The notes beneath the pieces are model-generated. The model was not told where the DNA came from, ran no database searches, and worked only from the letters and a program-made list of their open reading frames with translations. DNA of 17,901 bases from Planctomycetota bacterium (GTDB lineage: Bacteria > Planctomycetota > Planctomycetia > Isosphaerales > Isosphaeraceae), in the NCBI GenBank assembly GCA_021807585.1, contig JAKBCQ010000001.1, positions 1-17,901 of the forward strand, written 5' to 3'. Made by a program: the position numbers and the translations under genes. This document shows, in pieces, positions 6,846-15,119 of this stretch; positions within the stretch are counted from its first letter, which is position 1, and every line of letters begins with the position of its first letter.

Positions 6846-7508
6846 ATGCGACGAATGCGGGAATCTGTTCACCTGCCCGGCTGGAAGCAGCGGATGCTTC
6901 TCGGTTGGCGCGAATCGGCGCAACGCGACCGCTGGGGCCCGGTCCTCGTCGCGATCGGCTGGATTCACCTCTCGTTCTTTATCATCTGCCAATGGCTTTA
7001 TTCCCTCGGCGACCGCAGCCCAATCCGCTTCCCGGCGCTCTGGCTCGGCGAACTTGTCTGCGTCGCCGCGGCGATCCGAATGATCGCGGGATCGGGTTGG
7101 ACTAAACGATCGCCGATCGCCGGATTCGCCGTCCGCGTTTGGTGCACCTTCCTGATCCTCTCGTTCAACGTCGCCTCGCTCAACACCCTGACGGGATTCG
7201 GAGTCGATTGGTTCAAACCCGTCTGGGCCACGCTGAGCACCTTTGGATTCGCCTCGATGGCCTACATCACGACCCCTTGGTTCTTCGTCCCCGCCGTCCA
7301 AATGTACTTCACCGGCCTCCTCATGGCGTCGCTGCCTCAATATAATTACTTGATTTACGGCTTATCCTGGTGGCTCGCCTTGCACCTCATCGGCGCGACG
7401 GTGCATCGCCTCGCGCACGTCCAAAAAGACGCACCCGATACGAACGAATCACAAGAAGCCGAACCGCGCGCCAAACCGCGCCGCGACATCGCCGTACGAC
7501 TCCGATGA
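6846..7508 (+). CDS. Multi-pass membrane protein of unknown function
   Basis: A 220-residue protein not recognised as a known family. After a basic N-terminus (MRRMRESVHLPGWKQRM), hydrophobic segments lie near residues 32-55, 62-82, 92-112, 120-155 (probably two) and 160-178, giving five or six membrane helices. The C-terminal 35 residues are charged and Arg/Pro-rich, probably cytoplasmic. There are no catalytic motifs, and Trp and aromatic residues are frequent in the loops. The start ATG at 6846 is well supported by AAGGA (6832-6836) nine bases upstream; an in-frame ATG at 6855 is less well spaced. It stands alone, converging on the hydrolase gene 64 bases away. Confidence 0.8.
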   Translation: MRRMRESVHLPGWKQRMLLGWRESAQRDRWGPVLVAIGWIHLSFFIICQWLYSLGDRSPIRFPALWLGELVCVAAAIRMIAGSGWTKRSPIAGFAVRVWCTFLILSFNVASLNTLTGFGVDWFKPVWATLSTFGFASMAYITTPWFFVPAVQMYFTGLLMASLPQYNYLIYGLSWWLALHLIGATVHRLAHVQKDAPDTNESQEAEPRAKPRRDIAVRLR

Positions 7509-7572
7509 CCGCTTTCGCTCGAATCGAATCGATCAAGCTCGCCCCCAAAAAATCCGTGTTTAATCGCTCAAC

Positions 7573-9456
7573 TCATCGCGCATCAATCTTCAACACCTCA
7601 ATCCGCGACGCTCGATCGGCTTCGCGATAAACGCGCTCGTTCGCCTTTTGAAAATCCCCCTCACTTGCAGCGTAAATATCTACATATTTCTGGGGGTTTC
7701 GATCGACGAGCGGAAACCACGAGCTTTGCACCTGAATCATCATCCTGTGCCCGCGGCGGAACGCGTGATCGACGTCTTGCATCGTGAACGAGATCCGCAC
7801 CGGAGCGTTCGCGGGAAGCGCCTCGGGCTTGTCGAGCCCCTTGTAAAATTTCCCCCGCATCACGTCCCCCCGAACCATCTGTTGATAGCCCGCCAAATGA
7901 ATCCCCGCGGGATTCGGCTGGAGATCGGGAAAATCATCGGGATAAACGTCGATCAACTTGACGATCCAATCGGAATCGGTCCCGCTCGTCTGAACATGAA
8001 GATCCACCTTGATCGGCCCCGCGATCGCAAAATCCTCCTCCAGAACGTCGCTTTCATAAACAAGCACGTCGGGTCTGCGACTCGCAAACCGCTGATCGGC
8101 AATCATATAATCGCCCGCCATCCCGAATCGCGTCGTTTCAAGATAAGGGACGGGCCTGGCGGGATCGCTCACATATTCATCAAAACCCGGACGATCCTCG
8201 GCCGCGGGTGGATCGAGCGAAAGCCTTCCCCCCGACCGAAGGTAAAGGCTCGTCGGACGCGCCTCGGCGGGAGGCCAACGATCGAAATTGCGAAACCGGT
8301 TCGTTCCCGTTTCAAAGACGATCGCCTTCGACATCGCGGTCGGCGTTTCCGCCTTGAGAAAGTTTTCAAAAAAAGAAAACTCGATTTGTTCACGAAAAAA
8401 CTCGCCGGTATGAACTTTGAACGGAACCCCGCCGAGGCTCGATCCGTCCCCCCCGCTCCATCCGCCGTGCGACCAGGGCCCCATCACCAGAATGTTGTCG
8501 CTTCCGGGTCGAGCCGACGACTCGACGTTGCGATACGTCTCGAGCGCACCGAAAAGATTCTCCGCGTCAAACCAACCCCCGACCGTCATCACCGCGGGCT
8601 TAATCCTCCGAATGTGCGGACGAAGATTCCTCGCCTTCCAAAAGTCGTCGTATGTTCCATGCTTCATAATCTCGTTCCAGAACGCGACGTCTCCTTTAAA
8701 ATACTGCGCGTCGGCATTCGCGAGCGGGCCGAGTTTCAAAAAGAAGCGATAACCGTCGGGAGCCCCGGTGTCAAAACGGAACTCGTTTTTATCCGTCGGT
8801 TCGGGTCGAGGCCTGCCGAAAACCGCGAGGAAATTGAAAGCGTGAGGCAAAAAGAACGCTCCGTTATGATGCCAATCGTCGCCGACAAACCAATCGGTCA
8901 CCGGCGCCTGAGGCGACGCCGCCTTGAGCGCGGGATGTGCGTCGATCATCCCCGCCGCGGTGTAAAAACCGGGATAAGAGATCCCCCACATGCCCGCCTT
9001 GCCGTTATTACCAGGTACGTTTTTGACCAGCCAATCAATCGTGTCGAACGCGTCCGACGTCTCATCGATGTCGTTCTTCCCCTCCTTGTTCGCAATATAA
9101 GGCCGCATGTTCATAAAAACGCCTTCGGACATCCATCGACCACGAACGTCTTGATATGCGAAAATGTATTCCGACTTGCCGAAGATCGGCGACGGTCCGA
9201 GGTTCTCTTTATAGCGATCGACTCCGTACGGCCCGACCGCGTACGGAGTGCGAGTGAGCAGAATCGGCGCGCGAATCGTCGGCCGTTTGGGAACGTACAC
9301 CGACGTGAAAAGCCTCGTTCCGTCGCGCATCGGAATTTTATATTCATATTTCGTATAATTGGCCTGAACGTATTCGAGCCCCTGCGCCCGGGAACGAGCG
9401 GACGCGATCGCGACGATCATCGCGACGAGAATCGTGAACTTGAGCAATCGACGCAT
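7573..9456 (-). CDS. Secreted CocE/NonD family alpha/beta hydrolase (X-Pro dipeptidyl-peptidase-like)
   Basis: A 627-residue serine hydrolase of the CocE/NonD (peptidase S15-like) family; members cleave acyl-ester, amide or X-Pro bonds and the substrate cannot be told from sequence. Residues 1-25 form a signal peptide (basic start, FTILVAMIVAIASA, cleavage near SRA-QG), so it acts outside the cytoplasm. The alpha/beta-hydrolase fold carries the nucleophile motif GISYPG with Ser160, probable acid Asp297 in GGWFDAEN and His330 in GPWSHGGW, a complete triad. From about 370 the jelly-roll domain of the X-Pro peptidase C-terminal type follows, ending with HRMMIQVQSSWFPLVDRNP. I chose the ATG at 9456 because it begins the signal peptide and has AGGA nine bases upstream; the frame stays open further upstream to 9525 without signal-like sequence. 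Length is typical for the family. Confidence 0.93.
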   Translation of the reverse strand: MRRLLKFTILVAMIVAIASARSRAQGLEYVQANYTKYEYKIPMRDGTRLFTSVYVPKRPTIRAPILLTRTPYAVGPYGVDRYKENLGPSPIFGKSEYIFAYQDVRGRWMSEGVFMNMRPYIANKEGKNDIDETSDAFDTIDWLVKNVPGNNGKAGMWGISYPGFYTAAGMIDAHPALKAASPQAPVTDWFVGDDWHHNGAFFLPHAFNFLAVFGRPRPEPTDKNEFRFDTGAPDGYRFFLKLGPLANADAQYFKGDVAFWNEIMKHGTYDDFWKARNLRPHIRRIKPAVMTVGGWFDAENLFGALETYRNVESSARPGSDNILVMGPWSHGGWSGGDGSSLGGVPFKVHTGEFFREQIEFSFFENFLKAETPTAMSKAIVFETGTNRFRNFDRWPPAEARPTSLYLRSGGRLSLDPPAAEDRPGFDEYVSDPARPVPYLETTRFGMAGDYMIADQRFASRRPDVLVYESDVLEEDFAIAGPIKVDLHVQTSGTDSDWIVKLIDVYPDDFPDLQPNPAGIHLAGYQQMVRGDVMRGKFYKGLDKPEALPANAPVRISFTMQDVDHAFRRGHRMMIQVQSSWFPLVDRNPQKYVDIYAASEGDFQKANERVYREADRASRIEVLKIDAR

Positions 9457-9547
9457 GGTTGTCGTCCTGGAAGAGTGTCGAATCGACGGTCGAACGAGCG
9501 TATGCGAGTGTCGCGCCGATCGCAAGCCGCCGGCGGCGTGAAATCGA

Positions 9548-9565
9548 CTGAGGGAAACGCCTCAG
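9548..9565. other. Small dyad between two divergent genes
   Basis: CTGAGG (9548-9553) and CCTCAG (9560-9565) form a 6-bp inverted repeat in the 297-base interval between the hydrolase and the zinc-ribbon gene. It could be an operator half-site pair or chance. Nothing else gene-like is seen in the interval. Confidence 0.2.
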
Positions 9566-9681
9566 CCTCTCAGCGTCGCTCTCGAATTCGGGTTCGGGAT
9601 CAAGCTCGAACTCCGTCGCCAATACCGAATCCGATACCTTCGGTCAGGATTGTGTCGTTTCGATTGACACGCTCCAGAATC

Positions 9682-9711
9682 TTGCTTGATGTCGTAGCGG
9701 TTTGATAGGAT
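9682..9711 (+). promoter_or_regulatory. Candidate promoter for the zinc-ribbon/metalloprotease operon
   Basis: TTGCTT (9682-9687), an 18-base spacer and TAGGAT (9706-9711), the same -10 word and spacing as the proposed leuA promoter. Transcription would start about 35 bases before the ATG at 9754. A better -35 word, TTGACA (9664-9669), has no matching -10 at normal distance. Confidence 0.35.
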
Positions 9712-9753
9712 GCTTTGATTTCGATTGTTCATCCTTCTCCCAAGCCGATCAAA

Positions 9754-10758
9754 ATGAAACAGACGATCTGCTCTCAATGCCGGCGGACATATCCGCTTAA
9801 CGATACGATCGAGGCGTTCGGAGTGATCTTTTGCGATCCCTGCGGACGTGCTCGATTCGCGAAAATGAGCGATATTGAGATCGCGTCGGCGAACGTCGTC
9901 AAACGCATCGATCCCACCGTTTGCGGCCGATGCCGAGCCGATTTCGGCGATTACGAACTCGCGACGATCGACGGAACGCCGATCTGCGAATCCTGCGCGT
10001 TCATGCTGCGTCGACCGTTTCCCCTAAAACTCAAAATCGCCGCCGCAATTCTCGCGATCGTCGTCGCGGGTACTTATGCGCGGAATTTCCGGTTTATTTA
10101 TGGATATTTTCAATACAAATCGGCGATCCGCGCGATCGAGCGAGGGGACTTCGACCGAGCGGCTAGCGCCTATGAATCAGCCGCGCGCAACGTCCCCGAA
10201 AACGCTCGGTTCGATCAATCGGCCAAGCTTTATCGCGGCGTCGCACTTTACCGTCAGAAGCGGATGAAAGAGGCGATTCCCTTCTTGAAGGCGGGATTGA
10301 TCGCCGAGGCGCCCGAAAATCAACGAACCCTCGCCGCGGTGATTGAAATGTGTCAAATGCTCGACGCGTTCGATAAAAAAGATTATGATCAATTTCTCAA
10401 TTCCGCTCGGTCGCTCGAAAACATCGATCGCAACGATCCGCTCGGGGCGATTTCGGTCGCTTCGGCTCTCGCCGCCAAATACGCGCAAACCGGCGAAGAA
10501 CGATTTAAAACCGATGCTCTCGAACGCATCGCGCGCGCCAAAAAACTCCTTCCGTCCACCGCGATGCCGAAGGATCAACTTGAAGCTTTTGAAGATCGAA
10601 TTCTGCACCGCATCGATACACGAGAGATTATCGATCCTGAAGAATACCTCAAGCGATATCCCGCGGGTCGACCTCGCCGCGAACGTTCTTCCAATGCGCG
10701 ATCGAGTGAAGGGCCGATTCCAAAATCGGGATCGCGTTCCGATTCCAAAGGTATTTAA
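9754..10758 (+). CDS. Zinc-ribbon, single-TM, TPR-repeat protein
   Basis: A 334-residue membrane-anchored protein that I cannot assign to a named family. Four CxxC pairs (Cys6/9, 27/30, 57/60, 78/81) make two zinc-ribbon or LIM-like modules in the N-terminal 82 residues, each with the spacing CxxC-x17-CxxC. One hydrophobic helix follows (about 93-108, IAAAILAIVVAGTY), then TPR-like helices (about 120-225: AIERGDFDRAASAYESA, LYRGVALYRQKRMKEAIPFLKAGL) and a charged tail. The zinc modules would be cytoplasmic and the TPR part on the other side, or the reverse. TPR and zinc ribbons suggest protein-protein contacts. I chose the ATG at 9754 over a TTG at 9715 because the CxxC module starts directly after it; there is no clear Shine-Dalgarno site. 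It ends one base before the metalloprotease gene, so the two form an operon and probably work together. Confidence 0.85.
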   Translation: MKQTICSQCRRTYPLNDTIEAFGVIFCDPCGRARFAKMSDIEIASANVVKRIDPTVCGRCRADFGDYELATIDGTPICESCAFMLRRPFPLKLKIAAAILAIVVAGTYARNFRFIYGYFQYKSAIRAIERGDFDRAASAYESAARNVPENARFDQSAKLYRGVALYRQKRMKEAIPFLKAGLIAEAPENQRTLAAVIEMCQMLDAFDKKDYDQFLNSARSLENIDRNDPLGAISVASALAAKYAQTGEERFKTDALERIARAKKLLPSTAMPKDQLEAFEDRILHRIDTREIIDPEEYLKRYPAGRPRRERSSNARSSEGPIPKSGSRSDSKGI

Positions 10759-10759
10759 T

Positions 10760-11293
10760 ATGATAATTCCAGGATTCCTGATCGCGATCGCCACATTCCC
10801 GGGGGTGATCGTTCACGAGGCGGCGCATTTTTGGATGTGTCGGCTGCGTCGAATCGCGGTACTCGACGTCAGCTATTTTCGCATCGGTGATCCGTGCGGA
10901 TACGTGATTCACGAGCGTACTGAAGATTTCACCACGTCGTTTCTGATCGCTACGGGTCCGTTTTTCGTCAATTCCTTATTGTGTATTCTGATATGCTTTC
11001 CCATGGTTGCTCCGATGCGGTTGTTCCAGGCGACCGACGCCTGGACCTACGTGATTTTGTATCTGGGCGTGTCGATCGGAATGCACGCGTTTCCGTCGAC
11101 GGGTGACGCGAAAGCGTTGTGGGAATCGTGTCGACTCGCCGCATCGAAGGGTAACGTTTGGGCGATGATAAGTTATCCCCTCGTCGTCTTGATATTCGTC
11201 GCCAACGTGTTAAAAATATTCTGGTTTGATTACATTTACGGATTGGTGATCGGCCTTTGGCTTCCCGAGTGGTTGCTGACCGAACTGATTTGA
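10760..11293 (+). CDS. Integral-membrane HExxH metalloprotease
   Basis: A 177-residue multi-pass membrane protein with a zinc-protease motif HEAAH (His19, Glu20, His23) in its first helix, FPGVIVHEAAHFWMC. Further segments are GDPCGYVIHE (about 44-53), a helix with GPFFVNSLLCILICFP, and the strongly patterned GVSIGMHAFPSTGDAKALW, which may supply the third zinc ligand. This set matches a family of small membrane metalloproteases annotated as metalloprotease family protein, related in concept to M50/DUF3267 zincins; I recognise it by pattern only. Substrate unknown; cleavage of a membrane protein near or inside the bilayer is the likely role. The ATG at 10760 follows the upstream stop codon by one base, so translation is coupled. 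A longer frame upstream (from 10343) is an overlap with the previous gene and not the start. Confidence 0.8.
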   Translation: MIIPGFLIAIATFPGVIVHEAAHFWMCRLRRIAVLDVSYFRIGDPCGYVIHERTEDFTTSFLIATGPFFVNSLLCILICFPMVAPMRLFQATDAWTYVILYLGVSIGMHAFPSTGDAKALWESCRLAASKGNVWAMISYPLVVLIFVANVLKIFWFDYIYGLVIGLWLPEWLLTELI

Positions 11294-11435
11294 CGCCGAA
11301 TCGCAGTCGTCCAACGCCGAATCGCGTAGAGTCGACATGCGGCGCGGCGGTTTACGCCCGCATAGCCGTTTCCGGCTCTTTCGATTGTCGGCGCCCAAGT
11401 ATCAAACCATGATCCGTTTCCATACCCCGTTCTTC

Positions 11436-11468
11436 GAACCGTACATGAGCTATGAACGCGTTCGGCTC
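11436..11468 (-). ncRNA. Possible group II intron domain V relic
   Basis: On the minus strand this 33-base segment begins GAGCCGAACGCG and ends GTACGGTTC, followed closely by a GGGG run. Both ends match the usual bacterial domain V pattern (GAGCCG with the catalytic AGC, pairing to CGGTTC). The middle TTCATA does not give the usual GNRA-capped upper stem, and no intron-encoded reverse transcriptase is present, so at best this is a degraded copy. Confidence 0.25.
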
Positions 11469-11712
11469 TCGAACAAAGCATTCACACGGTCGCCTTGGGA
11501 AAGCTCGGCCGCACGCGCCGGAGCCGGCACGGCGCACAGCCGGCCAAGAATCGTCTCGGCTCTGAAGAAGGCGGCGACTGACAAGCGACGCTTTCGTGAT
11601 CAACCACGCAGCCTCGAGGACGCGATCCGCAATCTGGCAAGTCACTTACGATCAATACAGCTCATCGATCCACTCGAAACAGAGGACTCCTCGGTGTCGA
11701 TTATTCACAGGA

Positions 11713-11747
11713 TTCCGCATCGGGGCGACTGTATTCCGGATCGGGGT
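11713..11747. repeat. Direct repeats resembling an insertion-sequence end
   Basis: ATTCCGCATCGGGG (11713-11726) recurs as ATTCCGGATCGGGG (11734-11747), a 21-base period, followed by TGTCCG. Short iterated words of this kind are typical of IS21-family termini. No transposase frame adjoins it, so it may be a solo end or a relic. Confidence 0.3.
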
Positions 11748-11905
11748 GTCCGTCATGCGCAACAGGTCGTCGAGGCGACTCGGCGGTCCGAATTGTCAAG
11801 GAGATGTTCACACAACAACCCCGACTGCGCCTGGCCCTCCCGCCGACAACAATCAACGGCGTTCTCTCATTGCAGGAGGGCGAACCGATTCTTATGCGCT
11901 CCGCG

Positions 11906-13738
11906 TCATCTCACCTTCGCCTGGAACGAAACGTAGCCTTCGTCGCCGGGCTTGAGAGGATTGGGAAGATCCCACCTCAGTTCGCTCGAACCTCCCTTGT
12001 TCTCGCGTGCGGTAAAGATCGTCCCCTCGGGCCCTTGCGCGCTTTTATCGACATATTCCAGGCGAGGCAGCAAACTGTCGACGATCGACACCGCGGTGAT
12101 CGGCGTGTTGCCTAAATTGCGGTAGCGGATCCGGTACGAAACGACGTCGCCGGGCTCCGCCTGATCGGTCGAAACTTGCTTATATACTCCTAAACCGGGG
12201 CGTTTGGGCGGAAGCTCCTCACCCGTCACCGATTCGGGAATCCAAGACATCACCGTCGCCCGCGCCCCCTCGATCATTCCCGTCAATACCGCGCTTTCGG
12301 CGGTCTTGATCGCGATCAATTTCGCCGTCGTGCGATTCAACGCCAGATTATCGCGCGTGCGAACAAGATCGATCTTTTGCTTCTGTGTATGTTCACCTAA
12401 ATGAGTGATTGAATCATATCCTTGAAGCATCCGCACACGAACATGAAAATTTGTTCCTTGCTTTCCCACCAAAGCCGACGAGCGCGCCCGCAATCGGTTT
12501 TGTTGCACGGCTTGATTCTGGGTCATCTTCTTGGAGGGAACGAGATCTTTGACGACGTCTTGTCGCGCGATCGTTTCGTGGCCGGTGGGGACGGTGATCA
12601 CGAGATTCTCGATCAATCCCACGCTGTTCCGCACCGCGGCGAATCGGGGCGCGTAGATGCAAACGATGTTCGTGGGCAACGTGTGCGATCCCCTGGCGTC
12701 TTGAAAGCTGACGATCGTATCGCGGGGCTCGACTCCAAGCGTCGTACCGTCGATGCGCGAAGCAGACGGATGGTGGTAATCGCCGCCGTCGCAAAGGAAT
12801 TCGTCACGCGCCACGATCGGTCGATCGGGGATCTGAATTTTCGCTCCCACCGGCCCGCAGGGAAGCCCGCACGGTTGCTTCGCATTGGGCTTCAAATAAG
12901 GGCATGGCGAATCAGCAAACGTGACGATCGATCCCCCTTTTTCATGTTCGAGTTCGTCGATCGCCGGCGTTCGGCTCCCCATCTGAACGATCGCCATCAC
13001 GCGACCGTATGCCGACGCGATCCGGAGGGGATTCTCCGCGGAGGTGACGGTCTCGCGGGGGATCTCGTATTTGGGGGGGTTGAGCGTGGTCGCTTGTTCG
13101 GGCTGTTCGAGATATACAACCTGGGTGACGAATCGCGCGTGATCGAGCGCGTCGTCGATGTCGTCGGGTCCGATCACGATTCGAATCGGGAACTTACCGG
13201 GATCGATGTTGTCGGGTCGATGCAGATGACCGATCACCTCGACGATCGGATAAAGCTCGGCGCCGGGGCGTTCGGGAAGGTTCGTGAGACGAAGGCGATA
13301 CGCGAAGCCGACCCGCAAACCGACCGTCGCGGCGCCCTGACCGTCGCCTTGCGGAACGGGTTCGGGATTGGGACTGAGGATTTCGAGCTTAACCCCATCG
13401 GGAATGGTGAATCGGACGACCTGGATCTCGTCGGGGAGCTTGGCTTTCGGTTTCTCATCGGCGTTCGGCTTCACCTCCGCGGTTCCGACGCGATTCGACA
13501 CGGCCGTGCCGACGGGTTCGGCGGGCGATTGCGGAGGCTCGGCGACGGGCTCGGATTGTACGAGTGTATTATGATTTTCATGATTGAGAGCCGGCGCGGA
13601 CGCGTTCTTGGCTGGCTCGATCGCAGCCGAGGCCGCGGGGGCTTCGATTGCGGGGGGGGGCTCTTGGGCGAGGCATGGAACCGCGAGCGCCGCGAACGCG
13701 AGCACGCCGGGCGTCAACAGTCGTAGCCGTGTCGTCAC
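11906..13738 (-). CDS. Exported DUF11-domain protein, planctomycete-type
   Basis: About 610 residues from the GTG chosen at 13738. That start gives a signal peptide (TTRLRLLTPGVLAFAALAVPCLAQ), so the protein is exported. An Ala/Pro/Glu-rich spacer leads to a domain of about 170 residues (roughly 90-260: FAYRLRLTNLPERPGAELYP, then RFVTQVVYLEQP and AIVQMG) that is also found in the next gene. A Cys-rich middle (DSPCPYLKPNAKQPCGLPCG, then DEFLCDGGDYHHP) is typical of planctomycete proteins. Residues 520-610 are a DUF11 domain (VVSYRIRYRNLGNTPITAVSIVDSLLPRLEYV), a beta-sandwich of envelope and surface proteins. A structural role in the cell envelope is inferred. The frame is open upstream to 14179; an ATG at 13876 would put a 46-residue Pro/Arg-rich stretch before the signal peptide, which is less likely. 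No Shine-Dalgarno site precedes the GTG, so the start is uncertain. Confidence 0.82.
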   Translation of the reverse strand: MTTRLRLLTPGVLAFAALAVPCLAQEPPPAIEAPAASAAIEPAKNASAPALNHENHNTLVQSEPVAEPPQSPAEPVGTAVSNRVGTAEVKPNADEKPKAKLPDEIQVVRFTIPDGVKLEILSPNPEPVPQGDGQGAATVGLRVGFAYRLRLTNLPERPGAELYPIVEVIGHLHRPDNIDPGKFPIRIVIGPDDIDDALDHARFVTQVVYLEQPEQATTLNPPKYEIPRETVTSAENPLRIASAYGRVMAIVQMGSRTPAIDELEHEKGGSIVTFADSPCPYLKPNAKQPCGLPCGPVGAKIQIPDRPIVARDEFLCDGGDYHHPSASRIDGTTLGVEPRDTIVSFQDARGSHTLPTNIVCIYAPRFAAVRNSVGLIENLVITVPTGHETIARQDVVKDLVPSKKMTQNQAVQQNRLRARSSALVGKQGTNFHVRVRMLQGYDSITHLGEHTQKQKIDLVRTRDNLALNRTTAKLIAIKTAESAVLTGMIEGARATVMSWIPESVTGEELPPKRPGLGVYKQVSTDQAEPGDVVSYRIRYRNLGNTPITAVSIVDSLLPRLEYVDKSAQGPEGTIFTARENKGGSSELRWDLPNPLKPGDEGYVSFQAKVR

Positions 13739-14088
13739 GACGGAGAGTGAGCGGTCCGTACGCCCGCCGGGGTCGGCGGGTTCGGCGTCTTGGGGGAACG
13801 GCGGATTCGGCGGGAGCCGATTCGGGTCGAGTGGGAGCCGAGTCGCTCGTCGCGACGACCATCCTTGTCGGCGCATCGGATTCGAGCCTCCGTGGACGAA
13901 ATCGAGAGAGAAAAGTTGGAAACAAGCCGAACCGTGAAGGTCGATTTCACTCACGTGTTCAATCGGTTTCGGCGCTTGTTCAAAGATACAAGGATTCATG
14001 ACATACCGACACGAAACGAAGCGTTGCTTTAAAGGGTTGAAGATGCGATCGGATCGGGGGCGATCACGAAGGATGAAGGTTGGGCGGA
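13739..14088. other. Spacer between the two envelope-protein genes
   Basis: The minus strand is open throughout in the frame of the downstream DUF11 protein, but the product is Arg/Pro-rich and lacks a domain, so I treat it as leader or spacer. I see no convincing promoter pair. Because the upstream gene ends in a strong hairpin, the DUF11 gene may have its own promoter here. Confidence 0.35.
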
Positions 14089-14122
14089 CTCTCGGGCCTT
14101 CGCGTGAACGAAAGCCCGAGAG
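14089..14122 (-). terminator. Strong hairpin after the envelope-protein gene
   Basis: CTCTCGGGC (14089-14097) pairs perfectly with GCCCGAGAG (14114-14122); inside, TTCG (14099-14102) pairs with CGAA (14109-14112) around a 6-base loop. It starts 19 bases after the stop of the minus-strand gene. No U-run follows on either strand, so it may stop transcription inefficiently or mainly protect the RNA end. Confidence 0.5.
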
Positions 14123-14141
14123 GCGCTTGGTGGACTGACGA

Positions 14142-15119
14142 TTACTTGGGAGCGTCGGCCGGGGGCGCGGCTTTCTCATCCTCGGCGGGAGGAGTGGGCT
14201 TAGCGTCCGGGGCCGGAACCGCTTCGGCGGGCGCCGCGGCGGGATTCTCGACCGTGGGATTAGTCGGGGGCGCGGCGGGTTGGGGCGCGAGCGGAGTTGA
14301 AACGGGCGCGGCTTCGTCGACCGGCACGCTTTCGGTCATGGGAGGCTGGGGCGCGACGGGAACGACCGTCATCGGAGCTCCGTTCGCCGCGGGAGCGGGG
14401 GTCGGTCCGCCCGCGCCAGGTCGTCCGGGCATCACGGGTCCGCCGCCTGGGGTTTCGAGGTCGATGGCGCCGAGCCGCATGATCAAGAGGATTGTGCCGC
14501 GACGATCGGCCTCGAGGATCGGGTCGATCCCCGGTTCCAGGCGTGTGGAGATGATCGTATCAACAAGTTGCGTGGCGAGCTCCTGGTATTTGGGATCGGG
14601 AAGGTAGATCACCTTCGTTACGAAGTTCCCCGCGGTCACCTGATCGAAGTCCTCTTCGGTGAATTGGACGGGAATCGGGTTGTGCGTCAGGAAGGCGTCG
14701 GTCGAAGGGGTCGACGGAGCGACTTCGATCGTCGGGTATAGAACGAGCCCTGGGCGGCTCGAAATGCCCGTGATCTTGAGCCGGTAGATATAGCCTTGCA
14801 AGAAGTTATAGCGCGCCGGAACGCTCAGTTGATCGGCGAGATAGAGCTTTTCGCCGTTCGACGCGGTCGTTTGCCAGCCGACTTTCATGCCCGTCGGGTC
14901 GCTGAAAAAGACCTGGCTACGAACGCTTTGGAAGCGACGTCCGGGCATTCCCGTGGCGCCGGCTCGCATCGCGTTCATATCGATCGGTCCCCCCGGAGGG
15001 GCTTCGCCCGATCTGACGACATGGCGGCGGAGGAATCGCTTCCCGCCGACATCGGGTTGACTAAAAAAGCCGCCGCCCGTCGTGGCGGCCGCCAAGAGCA
15101 GTGCCGTGATGGTATTCAT
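14142..15119 (-). CDS. Exported planctomycete protein, paralogous to the DUF11 protein N-domain
   Basis: A 325-residue protein of unknown function. The N-terminus MNTITALLLAAATTGGGFFSQ is short and weakly signal-like; export is probable. Residues about 75-220 form a domain that lines up with the neighbouring DUF11 protein: YIYRLKITGISSRPGLVLYP against FAYRLRLTNLPERPGAELYP, FVTKVIYLPDP against FVTQVVYLEQP, and LLIMRLGAIDLE against MAIVQMGSRTP. The last 100 residues are low-complexity Pro/Ala (PAPAANGAP, PAAAPAEAVPAPDAKP), a likely flexible or wall-spanning tail. The ATG at 15119 has GGGAGG 11 bases upstream. It may be transcribed with the DUF11 gene 403 bases downstream, although a strong hairpin separates them. 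An envelope function is inferred. Confidence 0.83.
   Translation of the reverse strand: MNTITALLLAAATTGGGFFSQPDVGGKRFLRRHVVRSGEAPPGGPIDMNAMRAGATGMPGRRFQSVRSQVFFSDPTGMKVGWQTTASNGEKLYLADQLSVPARYNFLQGYIYRLKITGISSRPGLVLYPTIEVAPSTPSTDAFLTHNPIPVQFTEEDFDQVTAGNFVTKVIYLPDPKYQELATQLVDTIISTRLEPGIDPILEADRRGTILLIMRLGAIDLETPGGGPVMPGRPGAGGPTPAPAANGAPMTVVPVAPQPPMTESVPVDEAAPVSTPLAPQPAAPPTNPTVENPAAAPAEAVPAPDAKPTPPAEDEKAAPPADAPK

Larger units (their letters stand above)
11294..11905. other. 612-base stretch without a convincing gene; probable mobile-DNA relics
   Basis: Two open frames overlap here on opposite strands (199 codons plus, 97 codons minus). Both have Arg/Ser-rich, domain-free products, so I reject them as genes. 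Composition is less TCG-rich than the neighbours. Two items stand out: a minus-strand segment resembling the end of a group II intron (11436-11468), and a pair of 14-base direct repeats resembling IS ends (11713-11747). No terminator hairpin was found between the two convergent genes. Confidence 0.4.

Noticed and set aside
7648..9705. A 685-codon open frame antisense to the CocE-type hydrolase
   Set aside because: It mirrors a gene with a full signal peptide and catalytic triad; its product is Arg/His-rich and domain-free. Long antisense frames are expected in such high-G+C coding DNA.
11337..11936. 199-codon plus-strand protein in the gene-free stretch
   Set aside because: Arg/Ser-rich with no domain, overlaps the end of the convergent DUF11 gene, and crosses the IS-like direct repeats.
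12422..13726. 434-codon plus-strand frame across the DUF11 protein gene
   Set aside because: Antisense shadow of a gene with a signal peptide and recognised domains; Arg/Asp/Gly-rich product.
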